18,030 nucleotides of DNA from CAMCQY01 sp044370415. Its GTDB lineage: Bacteria > Planctomycetota > Planctomycetia > Pirellulales > UBA1268. Position numbers and translations under genes: made by a program. The notes below the pieces were generated by a model. The model searched no databases. It was not told where the DNA came from and worked only from the letters and a program-made list of their open reading frames with translations. This document shows, one piece after another, positions 7,957-15,900 of this stretch (the first letter of the stretch is position 1; every line of letters begins with the position of its first letter). The stretch spans positions 1-18,030 of the forward strand of contig JBILVO010000075.1 in assembly GCA_044370415.1 (NCBI GenBank), given 5' to 3'.

Positions 7957-8445
7957 TCACTTCGTCTGGACCGGCACCTTGCGCGAGGTGGCGGTGGGCG
8001 ATTTGGCGAGCTCCACGGTGAGCATCCCATTGTCGTACTTCGCCGACACCTTCGTAGGATCGACCGACTCGGGCAGCGGGATCGAGCGGCTGAAGCTGCC
8101 GCAGCGGATCTCGCGGTGCGTGAACCCGTTGCCGGTCGCGGTCTTCGTCGACTTCTTCTCGCCGGAGATCACCAGGCGGTCCTCGGAGACGTTGACATCC
8201 ACGTCGGCGGGTTCGATGCCCGGCAGTTCCGCCCGCACCTGGATCGCCGTCTCGGTCTCCGACACGTCGATGGCGGGGATCAGGCTGGCGGCCTCGGTCC
8301 CCTCCTGCCAGGCGACGGGCAGCGATGCCCGGCCGAGGAAGCCCTCCAGCATCCGGTTCATGTCGTCACGGAAATCGGCGAGTGACGACGTTGCAAACGG
8401 CTCCATGCCGGTGGCCCGCTTCATGCGAAAAGGGGTGAGAAACAT
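7957..8445 (-). CDS. Hsp20 / alpha-crystallin small heat-shock protein
   Basis: A 162-aa ATP-independent holdase of usual family length. The alpha-crystallin domain spans about 55-150: PAIDVSET (57-64), the ELPGIEPADVDV strand (73-84), RLVISGEKK (90-98), a GSFSRSIPLPESVD segment and the signature AKYDNGMLTV (135-144). The C-terminal KVPV (156-159) is an I-x-I/V-like oligomerisation motif. An AAGGAG lies eight bases before the ATG. The gene is between the 83-aa gene (99 nt upstream) and the PRTase gene (85 nt downstream) on the same strand. No clear RNA-thermometer fold sequestering the Shine-Dalgarno could be seen. Confidence 0.95.
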   Translation of the reverse strand: MFLTPFRMKRATGMEPFATSSLADFRDDMNRMLEGFLGRASLPVAWQEGTEAASLIPAIDVSETETAIQVRAELPGIEPADVDVNVSEDRLVISGEKKSTKTATGNGFTHREIRCGSFSRSIPLPESVDPTKVSAKYDNGMLTVELAKSPTATSRKVPVQTK

Positions 8446-8544
8446 GGGACGGTCTCCTTTTCAGGGCATCGAGGGTGAAGAAACGGACACAAGACGATCA
8501 GCGGTGAGCACGCGGGGCCGGGCGGCCTGCTCCCGCGGGCCACG

Positions 8545-8796
8545 TCAAAAACAGTCGTTGCGGACCTCGCAGGCGATCAGCTCCTTGAGCCGCTGGATCG
8601 CCTGCTTCTCGTTGGCCTTGGCGTCGGCCCAGAACTGCCGCAGCTCGTCCCGCCACTGTGCGTTGGCGATGTACTGGTCGTACCGCCAGAGGCTGTCGAG
8701 CCTGCGGCTGAGCTCGTGGATGAGGTCGTGATCGTGATCAGCGCACCCGGTCGTCTCACCGAGGTGCGTCAGTTCCTGTTCAGCGGCCAGCGTCAT
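8545..8796 (-). CDS. Small protein of unknown function, first gene of the Hsp20 cluster
   Basis: An 83-aa protein not recognised as any family. The start at 8796 (MTLAAEQ) is chosen because AGGAG stands seven bases upstream; the ATG ten codons earlier has no such site. The sequence is largely helical and polar. It has a His/Asp run HDHD at 21-24, aromatic-rich LWRYDQYIANAQW at 36-48, a charged helix (ADAKANEKQAIQRLKELI) and a Cys-containing tail (C76, C82; C18 is upstream). No signal peptide or membrane segment is seen. It is followed by Hsp20 and PRTase on the same strand, so a stress-related role is inferred from position only. Confidence 0.7.
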   Translation of the reverse strand: MTLAAEQELTHLGETTGCADHDHDLIHELSRRLDSLWRYDQYIANAQWRDELRQFWADAKANEKQAIQRLKELIACEVRNDCF

Positions 8797-9093
8797 GAAA
8801 GCGCTCCTAAGGAAGGGGAGGAACATCAGCCGGCCGTTCAGCCGGCGCCCGGGAGCCTCTTCCTTGCAGCGTCATCGCTTCTGCGATACCGCGGACACCG
8901 GCACTCTCGGGAGGAGTTCGACCGGGAATCAAGTGGCGGCGAGGCGGTGCAGGCCTCCGCGACGTGGCGTCGTGGACACTTCGTGCGAAGCCGTGCCTGC
9001 GCCGTGTGGGGCGTTCGAGGCCGACACGGCTCGGGGACGGCGCGGGTTGCGACGCCGGCGGCCGCGTGCCACGCTCCACAACCCCCGTGCGCC
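8797..9093. other. Intergenic region upstream of the 83-aa/Hsp20/PRTase cluster
   Basis: These 297 bases lie between the 83-aa gene start and the stop of the MpsC-like gene on the same strand. GCCGGC occurs at 8829-8834 and again at 8841-8846 and could form a small hairpin in the 5' leader of the 83-aa gene. No convincing promoter or coding sequence was found. Confidence 0.5.
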
Positions 9094-9492
9094 CTACGCT
9101 TGGCCCCGCTTGCGCGTCCGGCACTCCGGCACCGAAGCCAGCGTGAGCACGAGCATCTCCTCGCCGGTGGTGGCGCTGATGTCGTAGTGCATGCTGATCG
9201 TCGGTGTTCCCGTGGCGTCTCGGACGAGCGACTCGAGGATCGGCTGGCCGGCGCGAACGAGGTGGCTGCGGAGCTGCTTGAGCAGTTCTGCTCCGCGGCC
9301 GTTGGAATCGTTGCTTCCGTGGGCGGCGATCAGCCATTCCTCGGCCGCGGTGAGAGAGCCCTCGAGGCGGACGAGCAGCCTGTTGCCGATCAGGTGCGCG
9401 TCGACGTGCCGCGGGCCGCGGCCCATGAATTCCCGCTCGAAGCGGGTCACGGCGACGCAGACGGCGGCCTCGATCTCGCCGGGGGATTTCAT
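9094..9492 (-). CDS. MpsC / DUF2294-family protein
   Basis: A 132-aa protein with the hallmarks of DUF2294 (now called MpsC-like). These are a helix ending FEREFMGRGPRHV (18-30), the strand LLVRLEGSLTAAEEWL (39-54), the helix LLKQLRSHLV, then ISMHYDISATTGEEMLVLTL (99-118). In Staphylococcus the mpsC gene is linked to the MpsAB cation/bicarbonate system, but many DUF2294 genes stand alone and their role is unclear. No MpsA or MpsB gene is visible in this window. The start at 9492 has a weak AGGA eight bases upstream. A short frame upstream stops in an ATGA overlap with this start; it is proline- and glutamine-rich and not convincing as a gene. Confidence 0.8.
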   Translation of the reverse strand: MKSPGEIEAAVCVAVTRFEREFMGRGPRHVDAHLIGNRLLVRLEGSLTAAEEWLIAAHGSNDSNGRGAELLKQLRSHLVRAGQPILESLVRDATGTPTISMHYDISATTGEEMLVLTLASVPECRTRKRGQA

Positions 9493-9778
9493 GGATGATC
9501 CTGGAAAAACACGGGTTTTCGCCGCTGCTTTGCCGCCCCCGAGGCGTTCCCCACCAAGGAGGGGGTGGGTGTCTTGCTCTTCATTCGGCGGCCGGAGGGT
9601 CTGTTGTTGAGCCAAAGTGCGATCGCCGACCGTCGCCGCGGGCCCGCGGTCGCTCGCGGGCGCCGTGATTTCGCAGCAGCGGCGAGCGACGAACCGGCGA
9701 CGCACTGACTTCGCCGGTGGTGCACGTGCCGGCATCCGCGGCTCGAACGGAGGCGGTGCCGCGCGCCGCAACGCTTGC
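9493..9778. other. Left part of the divergent spacer between the two MpsC-like genes
   Basis: This stretch should contain the leftward promoter of the MpsC-like gene at 9492 but none is obvious. It holds repeat copy B (9547-9572) and GC-rich short inverted repeats such as CGCGGGCCCGCG near 9637. No supportable coding region was found. Confidence 0.45.
9547..9572. repeat. GC-rich inverted element, copy B of a possible dispersed repeat
   Basis: TTCCCCACCAAGGAGGGGGT begins at 9547 and forms CCCACC/GGTGGG pairing around an AAGGAG core. It resembles the element at 533-560 in order and composition (TTCCCC, AAGGAG or AGGAG, GGGTGG, then GTCT or GACT). Confidence 0.35.
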
Positions 9779-9806
9779 TTGCCTTGCGTAGGCTGTGCGT
9801 TATACT
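9779..9806 (+). promoter_or_regulatory. Sigma70-type promoter for the candidate RNA
   Basis: TTGCCT at 9779-9784 and TATACT at 9801-9806 are separated by 16 bp. Both are close to the housekeeping consensus and stand out in very GC-rich surroundings. The predicted transcription start is near 9812-9814, at the foot of the first stem-loop. Confidence 0.65.
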
Positions 9807-9811
9807 GCCCG

Positions 9812-9987
9812 CCGTTTCGTCGAGAGCGATGGTCCTAAACGGCCAGCGTTCTGTGGAACAGGCTGATTAGATCGTCGCGAAGACGGAAGACGAGTCGAGG
9901 GACAGGCCGGCGGTGCCGGCGGGTTCGTCGCAGCGTAAGCCGGCGTGAGAGAGAGCCTCAGGGCCTTCTTTCACGCCGGCTTTTTTC
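9812..9987 (+). ncRNA. Candidate structured RNA (small RNA or cis-regulatory leader)
   Basis: A transcript of about 175 nt is framed by a good promoter and a strong intrinsic terminator, with no plausible ORF of its own. Stem-loops seen by eye: GCCGTTT (9811-9817) with AAACGGC (9837-9843); CAGC/GCTG plus GTTC/GAAC at 9844-9865 with a TGTG loop; CGTC/GACG around GCGAA at 9873-9885; GACGA (9889-9893) with TCGTC (9925-9929) enclosing a GCCGGC-GGT-GCCGGC hairpin; then the terminator. It matches no RNA family I know. The first stem is closed locally, which argues against a 6S RNA. It ends 57 nt before the next MpsC-like gene, so it could be a terminating leader of that gene or a separate sRNA. Confidence 0.5.
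9937..9987 (+). terminator. Strong rho-independent terminator
   Basis: AAGCCGGCGTGA (9937-9948) pairs perfectly with TCACGCCGGCTT (9971-9982). Inward pairing then continues through AGAG/TTCTT-type pairs and GCC/GGGC around a TCAG-like loop. A T-run follows at 9981-9986. The 12-bp uninterrupted stem plus T-run is the clearest terminator in the window. Confidence 0.85.
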
Positions 9988-10043
9988 GTTGGCTTCGGAC
10001 GCCGTGGTCGTCCCCCCAAGGAGCTCCGTCACACGAGATCACC

Positions 10044-10523
10044 ATGACATCGAAAACATGCCCCTCGGCGAAGCGGCTGGCCCGTCACGTGGCCCAGGCC
10101 GCCGGTACGTTCGAGAATCTGTTGGTCGGCAGATCACCGACCAGCGTCACCGTCGTCGCCGACGGTGACTGGATGGTGGTGACGCTCCACGAGGCATTCA
10201 CCGACGCGGAACGCCGCCTCTGCCACGATGAAGCCGGTGCCGCGCGGGTGGACGCGTTTCATCGCTATCTCTTCGAGCACTCTTTCGACGCCCTGGCGAC
10301 CCACGTGCGGAAGATCACCGGCGTCGAGCTCCGCGGCGCCATCGCCCACGTCGACAGGCACACTGGAAGCGTGCTCAAGACGTTCACGACGCACCCGGAC
10401 GTCGATCTCATGCTGTTGGGGCCCGGGCTGCCGATGTTCGGCGTGCCCGTCGACGCCCACCTGCACGCCCAGGGACCGGTCATCGAGGGGATCTTCGCGG
10501 CCGACAGCGCGCCCCCCCGATGA
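10044..10523 (+). CDS. Divergent MpsC / DUF2294-family protein
   Basis: A 159-aa protein resembling the one encoded leftward at 9094-9492 but diverged. Shared pattern: GRSPTSVTVVADGDWMVV (29-46), the helix AFTDAERRL (51-59), then VRKITGVELRGAIAHVDRHTG (88-108), matching the GRGP, LTAAEEWL and HYDISATTG segments of the other. It has an extra C-terminal extension of about 45 residues rich in Gly, Pro and His. The ATG at 10044 has only a weak GAGA upstream; the frame is open back to 9945, but that would place the start inside the terminator. It lies just after the candidate RNA and its expression may depend on terminator read-through. It is convergent with the PhyH-like gene, 21 nt apart. Confidence 0.7.
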   Translation: MTSKTCPSAKRLARHVAQAAGTFENLLVGRSPTSVTVVADGDWMVVTLHEAFTDAERRLCHDEAGAARVDAFHRYLFEHSFDALATHVRKITGVELRGAIAHVDRHTGSVLKTFTTHPDVDLMLLGPGLPMFGVPVDAHLHAQGPVIEGIFAADSAPPR

Positions 10524-10544
10524 TTCGCGGGGAGCGTCGCCGCG

Positions 10545-11411
10545 TCAGTTGCCCTTGTCCAGCGCGCGGGCCGAGCGGTCCTTGTCGCCGGCGAGCCAGG
10601 CGACGTCGCTCGCATCGTCGGCGAACCGGCGGATGCCGACCTCCTTGATCGTGGCGTCGGGCACGACGGAGAGCGGCGTGTAACGCGGGTGGTGGGAGTC
10701 CTTGTAGGGGTCGTTCCGCCGCGCGTTGTAGCAGCAGATCATCGACCAGCGGGGCTCGTCGGAGCGGTTCATGTCGGAGCGGTGCAGGAGGTTCGAGTGG
10801 AAGAAGATCGCGTCACCGGGCTCCATCTCGCAGTGCACCAGCGGCAGCCGCTCGAGCACCGCGGTCACCCGCTCCATGTCGGCGCCGGCCTGGTCGCCGC
10901 TGAGAACGTGCTCGATCCGGCCGAGTTCGTGCGACCGCGGGATCACCTGCAGGCAGCCGTTCTCCTTCGTCGACCGATCGACCGCGATCGACACGCTGGT
11001 GAGGAGCGGCCAGAGCACGCCGTTCTGGTACCAGTAGCCGTAGTCCTGATGCCAGGTCCACGCGCCCCCCACCCGGGCGTCCTTCATGATCATCTTCGAG
11101 TGGTAGTGGTAGACCTCCCCCTGGAGCAGCTTCTCGGCCGACCGCACCATCCGCTCGCAGCGGGCGAACATGCCGTAAATGCCGTCGCCCGGATGGTTCC
11201 ACAGCGAGAGCCGCACCGTGCCCCCCTCGCCGTCGGCCCGGCCGAACGAGTGCCGGTCGAGCTCGCGGTCTTCCTTCGCGGCCCGCCGCAACAGATCGAT
11301 CTCGGCGGCATCGAAGAGACCGCGGACGATGACGTAGCCCTCGTGCCGGTAGGTCGCGGCGTGCGCGTCGTCGAGAACGCGGGCCGACGCCGGCTGCGGT
11401 GTGTCTGCCAT
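10545..11411 (-). CDS. Phytanoyl-CoA dioxygenase (PhyH) family protein
   Basis: A 288-aa Fe(II)/2-oxoglutarate-dependent oxygenase of normal length. The iron-binding HxD is H121-Q-D123 (WTWHQDYGYW). The distal histidine is probably H210 in NLLHRSDMN, and R221 in EPRWSM is the likely 2-oxoglutarate-binding arginine. PGDAIFFHSN (198-207) is the conserved strand before it. The start ATG has GGGGAGG upstream at nine-base spacing. It is the last gene of a minus-strand series, 79 nt after the DUF1501 stop. The substrate is unknown; planctomycetes carry many such paralogues, so hydroxylation of a small metabolite is as likely as fatty-acid chemistry. Confidence 0.92.
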   Translation of the reverse strand: MADTPQPASARVLDDAHAATYRHEGYVIVRGLFDAAEIDLLRRAAKEDRELDRHSFGRADGEGGTVRLSLWNHPGDGIYGMFARCERMVRSAEKLLQGEVYHYHSKMIMKDARVGGAWTWHQDYGYWYQNGVLWPLLTSVSIAVDRSTKENGCLQVIPRSHELGRIEHVLSGDQAGADMERVTAVLERLPLVHCEMEPGDAIFFHSNLLHRSDMNRSDEPRWSMICCYNARRNDPYKDSHHPRYTPLSVVPDATIKEVGIRRFADDASDVAWLAGDKDRSARALDKGN

Positions 11412-11490
11412 CCGTGCGTGCCTCCCCGGGGCGGATTCCTGCGCCGGCGTGATCCGCCGGACGCCGCGGATTGTACGCGGGGGGAGGCGG

Positions 11491-12948
11491 TCAGCCCACC
11501 AGCCGGTGGTTGGGCTCGCCCTCGTTGAGCGTGGGCCGCTCCGGTCGGCCCTTGAACGTGTAGACGAGGCCCATGTGGTCGAGCCCCATCAGGTGCAGTA
11601 TCGTGGCGTGCAGGTCGTGCACGTGCATGCGATCGTCGACCGCCCGCAGCCCCAGCTCGTCTGTCGATCCCACGGTGATGCCTCCCGGCACGCCGCCGCC
11701 GGCCATCCACATCGTGAAGCCGGTCGGGTTGTGGTCGCGGCCGTCCCCCTTCTCGCTCATCGGCGTGCGGCCGAACTCGCCCCCCCAGACCACGAGGGTC
11801 GAGTCGAGCAGCCCGCGCCGCCGCAGGTCCTTGATGAGCGCCGCGACCGGCTGGTCCATCTGCTTGCACAGATCGGTGTGGTTCTTCTCGATCTTCGCGT
11901 GGCTGTCCCACTTGCTGCCCGCCCCGTGGTAGAGCTGCACGAACCGCACGCCCCGCTCCACCAGCCGGCGGGCGAGCAGGCAGTTGCGGCCGAAGGCGGC
12001 CGTCTCCTTCTTGTCGAGCCCGTAGAGCTGCTGCGTCTCCTGCGTCTCCTCGTCGAGGTTCACCGCCAGCGGGGCGGCGGCCTGCATGCGGAAGGCGAGT
12101 TCGTAGTTGCGGATGCGGGCCTCGAGTTCCGTCTGTTCCGGCACGGCGGCGGCGAACTCCCGGTTGAACTCGTCGAGTAGGTCGAGCTTCGCCTGCTGCC
12201 GCGCCATGCCCACGCCCTGCGGCGTGAAGAGGTTCGGGATCGGAGGCGTGCCGCCGCTGATCCTGGCCCCCTGGTAGACCGCCGGCATGAAGCCGGTGCC
12301 CCAGTTCCGTGGGCCGTTCACCACCTGGCCGTCGTTGTCCTGCATCACCACGAAGGCCGGCAGGTCGGCGTTCTCGCTGCCGAGGCCGTAGGTCACCCAG
12401 GCACCGAGGCTCGGCCGGCCGCCGATCACGGCGCCGGTGTTCATCTGGCAGACGCCGCCGGAGTGGTTGATGCCGTCGGCCACGCAGGAGCGGATCACCG
12501 CGATCTCGTCGACGATCTCCGCGGTGTGCGGCAGCCAGTCGCTCACCCACGTGCCCGATCGGCCGTGCTGCGCCCACGTCCGCTGGTCGGCCAGGAGCGG
12601 CGAGCCGACCTCGCCCATCGCCGTGATCACCTTGCCGAAGCTCTCCGGCAGCCTGCTGCCCGCCAGCGTTCTGAGGAGCGGCTTCGGGTCGAAGAGGTCG
12701 AGGTGGCTCGGACCTCCCTCCATGAAGAGGAAGATCACACTCTTCGCGCGGGCCGGATGGTGCGGTCGCCGCGGCGCGAGGGGATCGGGGCTGGATGCCC
12801 GCGCGGCCTCACCGCCGACGAGCGAGGCCAGCGCCAGGCCACCGAATCCGGCGCCGGCGTGCGCGAGCCACTCGCGCCGCGACGTGGCGGCAGCGTGGTG
12901 CGGGAGGCCGTGGTGGCGGAGGCTGTAGTCGCGGGCGAGCGTCGACAT
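11491..12948 (-). CDS. DUF1501 domain protein with Tat signal (sulfatase-like fold)
   Basis: A 485-aa protein. The N-terminus has a twin-arginine export signal: SRREWLAHAGAGFGGLALAS with R24-R25, then a small-residue cleavage region near 50. DUF1501 hallmarks include FMEGGPSHLDLFDPKP (75-90), WGGEFGRTP and the terminal VHDLHATILHLMGLDH segment. DUF1501 proteins belong to the alkaline phosphatase/sulfatase superfold and are abundant in planctomycetes, nearly always next to a PSD1-type cytochrome gene, as here. The function is not established. The start at 12948 is preferred because GGAG stands seven to eight bases upstream and the signal fits; the frame runs 37 codons further upstream in low-complexity sequence. 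It lies 31 nt after the PSD1 stop. Confidence 0.93.
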   Translation of the reverse strand: MSTLARDYSLRHHGLPHHAAATSRREWLAHAGAGFGGLALASLVGGEAARASSPDPLAPRRPHHPARAKSVIFLFMEGGPSHLDLFDPKPLLRTLAGSRLPESFGKVITAMGEVGSPLLADQRTWAQHGRSGTWVSDWLPHTAEIVDEIAVIRSCVADGINHSGGVCQMNTGAVIGGRPSLGAWVTYGLGSENADLPAFVVMQDNDGQVVNGPRNWGTGFMPAVYQGARISGGTPPIPNLFTPQGVGMARQQAKLDLLDEFNREFAAAVPEQTELEARIRNYELAFRMQAAAPLAVNLDEETQETQQLYGLDKKETAAFGRNCLLARRLVERGVRFVQLYHGAGSKWDSHAKIEKNHTDLCKQMDQPVAALIKDLRRRGLLDSTLVVWGGEFGRTPMSEKGDGRDHNPTGFTMWMAGGGVPGGITVGSTDELGLRAVDDRMHVHDLHATILHLMGLDHMGLVYTFKGRPERPTLNEGEPNHRLVG

Positions 12949-12979
12949 GGGAGGACTCCGGAAGGTGCCGGCAGCGCGG

Positions 12980-15900
12980 CTACTCGACGTAGAGGAACTC
13001 GCTGGAATTGAAGAGCACGTGGCAGAGGTCGACGAGTGACTCGTAGCGGCGCAGGTCACGGACCGGCGGCAGCGTCATCCCGCCGCGGGCGAGCGACCGT
13101 CCCTGGCCGGAGGCGTCCTCGGCAAAGCCCGGCGCCTCCTCGAACGTCCAGAAGCCGACGACCTTGCCGCCGGCACCGCGTTCCCAGAGCAGGTCGCCGC
13201 GGCCGAGTGCGCCGACGGAGAGCCGCACGTCGTCGATCAGGCCGTCCCACACGCTGCGGCCGCCGTCCGCCTTGGCGTCGGCTGCCGTGTCGCGGCCCCC
13301 GATGGCGAAAGCGCAGGGCGGGGCATACGTGCCACCGAAGGGATGCTCCACACGCTTCACGACGAGCGGCGCGTCGTTGTCGGAGAGGTCCTGCACGTAG
13401 AACGTCACGCTGCGGTCGGCGGGGTCCGACACCTTCACGCTCGCGGCGACGTAGTAGGGCCGCTGCAGGTCGAGATGGATGTCGGACGGCACCACCGCAT
13501 ACCCGTCGGATTCACCCGACCCGCCGCCGGCCAGCTGGATGATGAGGTTGCGGGGGCGATACTTCGACTTCTCGCTCGTCACGCCGAACGACCAGCCGGG
13601 CTGCTTCGGGCTGCCGGTCCACTGCGAGGCGATCGTGCGGACCGTCGCATCGGCGAAGAGCGACTGCAGGATCACGTGGGCCTCGATCGTGAAGTCGGCC
13701 ACGGGGAAGGGGCCGTCGGGCGGCTTCGCCGCCGCCTCTCCGGGCTTCCTCTCCCCCTCCGGCTTGCTGCCGGGCACCGTCATCACCGCCGCCGGCATCG
13801 CCGGATCGATCACGGCCGCCCGGCCTTCCCGCTGCGGCATCCGCTGGGCCAGCGCCATCGAGAGCGTCGAGGAGCCGTCGTCGAGCCGGCTCCGCTGCTC
13901 CGCGAGGAATCGCACTGCGGCGTCGAGCCGCGGGGAGGTCGGCTCGCGGCCGGTGACCCGGCGGATCGCCTCGGCGGCCAGCTGCCGGTCGTCGGTGATG
14001 CCGGAACGGTCGAGGGTCAGGGCCAGCGAGCGGGCCCGCGCGAGCATCCAGTCGCCGTTGATGAGGAAGAGCGACTGCATCGGCGTGGTGGTGGTGTTGC
14101 GCTGCGCACAGCTGGTGTAGCCGTCGGGGGAGTCGAAGGCGTCGCAGATCGCGTCGCGCGTGTTCCGCAAGACTGTCGTATAGATCCCGCGCCGCGGCTT
14201 CGTCGGCGGCACGCTCGGGCCGCCCGCCGTCGGATCGAGGTCGCCCGCCACCGCGAGCGCCGCGTCGCGGACCTGTTCGGCGTCGAGCCGCCGGCAGTCG
14301 AACCGCCAGACGAACGCGTTGTGCGGGTCGGATGCGGCCGCGGCGGACCCGGTCGTGCCCGGGTGGGCGTTGCGGCGATAGGCGGCGCTCGTGACGATGA
14401 GCCGCTGCAGGTGCTTGATGCTCCAGCCGCTCGAGACGAACTCGGCGGCCAGCCAGTCGAGCAGCTCGGGGTGGCTCGGCGTCCCGCCAAGCTGGCCGAA
14501 GTCGCTCGTGTTGGGCGCGAGGCCGCGGCCGAAGTGCCACTGCCAGAGCCGGTTGGCCAGCACGCGGGCGGTGAGCGGGTTGTCGGGCGAGGCGATCCAG
14601 CGGGCCAGCGCCGCGCGGCGGCCGGTCGAGCCGCCGGCGGGCGGCGCGATCGCGGGCAGGTCGCCGCCGAGCACGGTCGGAATCCGCGGCTCGACCGGCG
14701 CTGCGTCTGCCGAGCCGGCGATGGTGGTCGGCGGCGCGATCGGCCCCACGTCACCCACGGTGAGCGTGGTCGGCGCCGGTTCGGGCCTGTCGCCGCGGTG
14801 CGCCTCCTCGAACTCGGCCAGCTCCTTGGCGATCGCCTCGTAGCGGGCCCGCTCGTCGTCGGGCAGGCCGGCCGGGGTGAACGTCAGCTGCCGCATGGCG
14901 AAGAGCGCCAGCTGCTCCTCGCGCGGCGTGCGCCTGCTCGGCGGCGTCAGCACCATCGCCTGGATCTCGGGCGGATACCGGTTGGCGGGCAGCTTGCCGG
15001 CCCATGCCTTCTCCGTGGTGGCGGCCTCTTCGATGGCGCGGAGCCGGGCTTTCAGGTCAGCGACCTTCGCCATATACGCCCGTTGGGCGTCGGTTCTCGC
15101 GGCGACCTCGGCCGGCGTCACGAGCGGCACGTCGTCCCGCCAGCGCAGGCCGGCGAAGAAGGACTGCAGCTGGTAGTAGTCGCGCTGCAGGATCGGGTCG
15201 AACTTGTGGTCATGGCAGCGGGCGCAGCCCACGCCCATCGCCAGGAAGACGTCGCCCGTGACGTCGGTGACCTCGTTGAGCACCTCGGCCCACGAGCGTT
15301 CGATGTCGGCGATGTTGTATTCGTAGGGAGTCTGCCGAAGAAAGCCGGTGGCGGCGACGGCGTCGGGATCGTCGGGGGCGATCTCGTCGCCGGCGAGCTG
15401 CTCGCGGACGAACCGGTCGTACGGCATGTCGGCGTTGAAAGCCCGCACGACGTAGTCGCGATACCGCCAGGCCGTGGGCCGGAAGGCGTCCTGCCGGTAG
15501 CCGTCGCTCTCCGCGTAGCGGGCGACGTCGAGCCAGTGGCGGGCCATGCGCTCGCCGTACCGCGGGTCGGCGAGCAGCCGGTCGACGAGGCGGTCGTAGG
15601 CATCGGAGGATGGGTCGTTGACGAACGAGTCCACGTCGGCCGGGGCGGGGGGCATGCCGACGAGATCGAAAAAGAGCCGCCGGATGAGCGTGCGGCGGTC
15701 GGCCTCGGGCACGGGCTCGATTCCTTCCGCCGCCAGACGCGCGAGGATGAAGTGATCGACGGCGTTGTGGACGAGCGGCCGCGCGAGTTCCCGGGGGAGC
15801 GAGTCGCCGGCGGGCAACGCGGGCAGCGCGGGTCGCACCACCGGCCGGAACGCCCAGAACCCGCGATCCTCCGCGGTGATGCCACTCTTCTTGAAACGCT

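Noticed and set aside
8795..9187. 130-aa plus-strand frame
   Set aside because: It overlaps the spacer and the MpsC-like gene antisense, and its Arg/Ser-rich translation shows no family features.
9489..9725. 78-aa minus-strand frame ending in an ATGA overlap with the MpsC-like start
   Set aside because: The overlap is suggestive, but the translation is basic and low complexity, runs through repeat copy B and has no recognisable domain; a leader peptide cannot be excluded.
9812..9987. 6S RNA identity for the candidate RNA
   Set aside because: The length fits, but the 5' end pairs locally and no long closing stem with a central bubble could be drawn.
9945..10043. Upstream extension of the 10044 gene
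   Set aside because: It would begin within the intrinsic terminator hairpin; the ATG at 10044 starts the recognisable domain.
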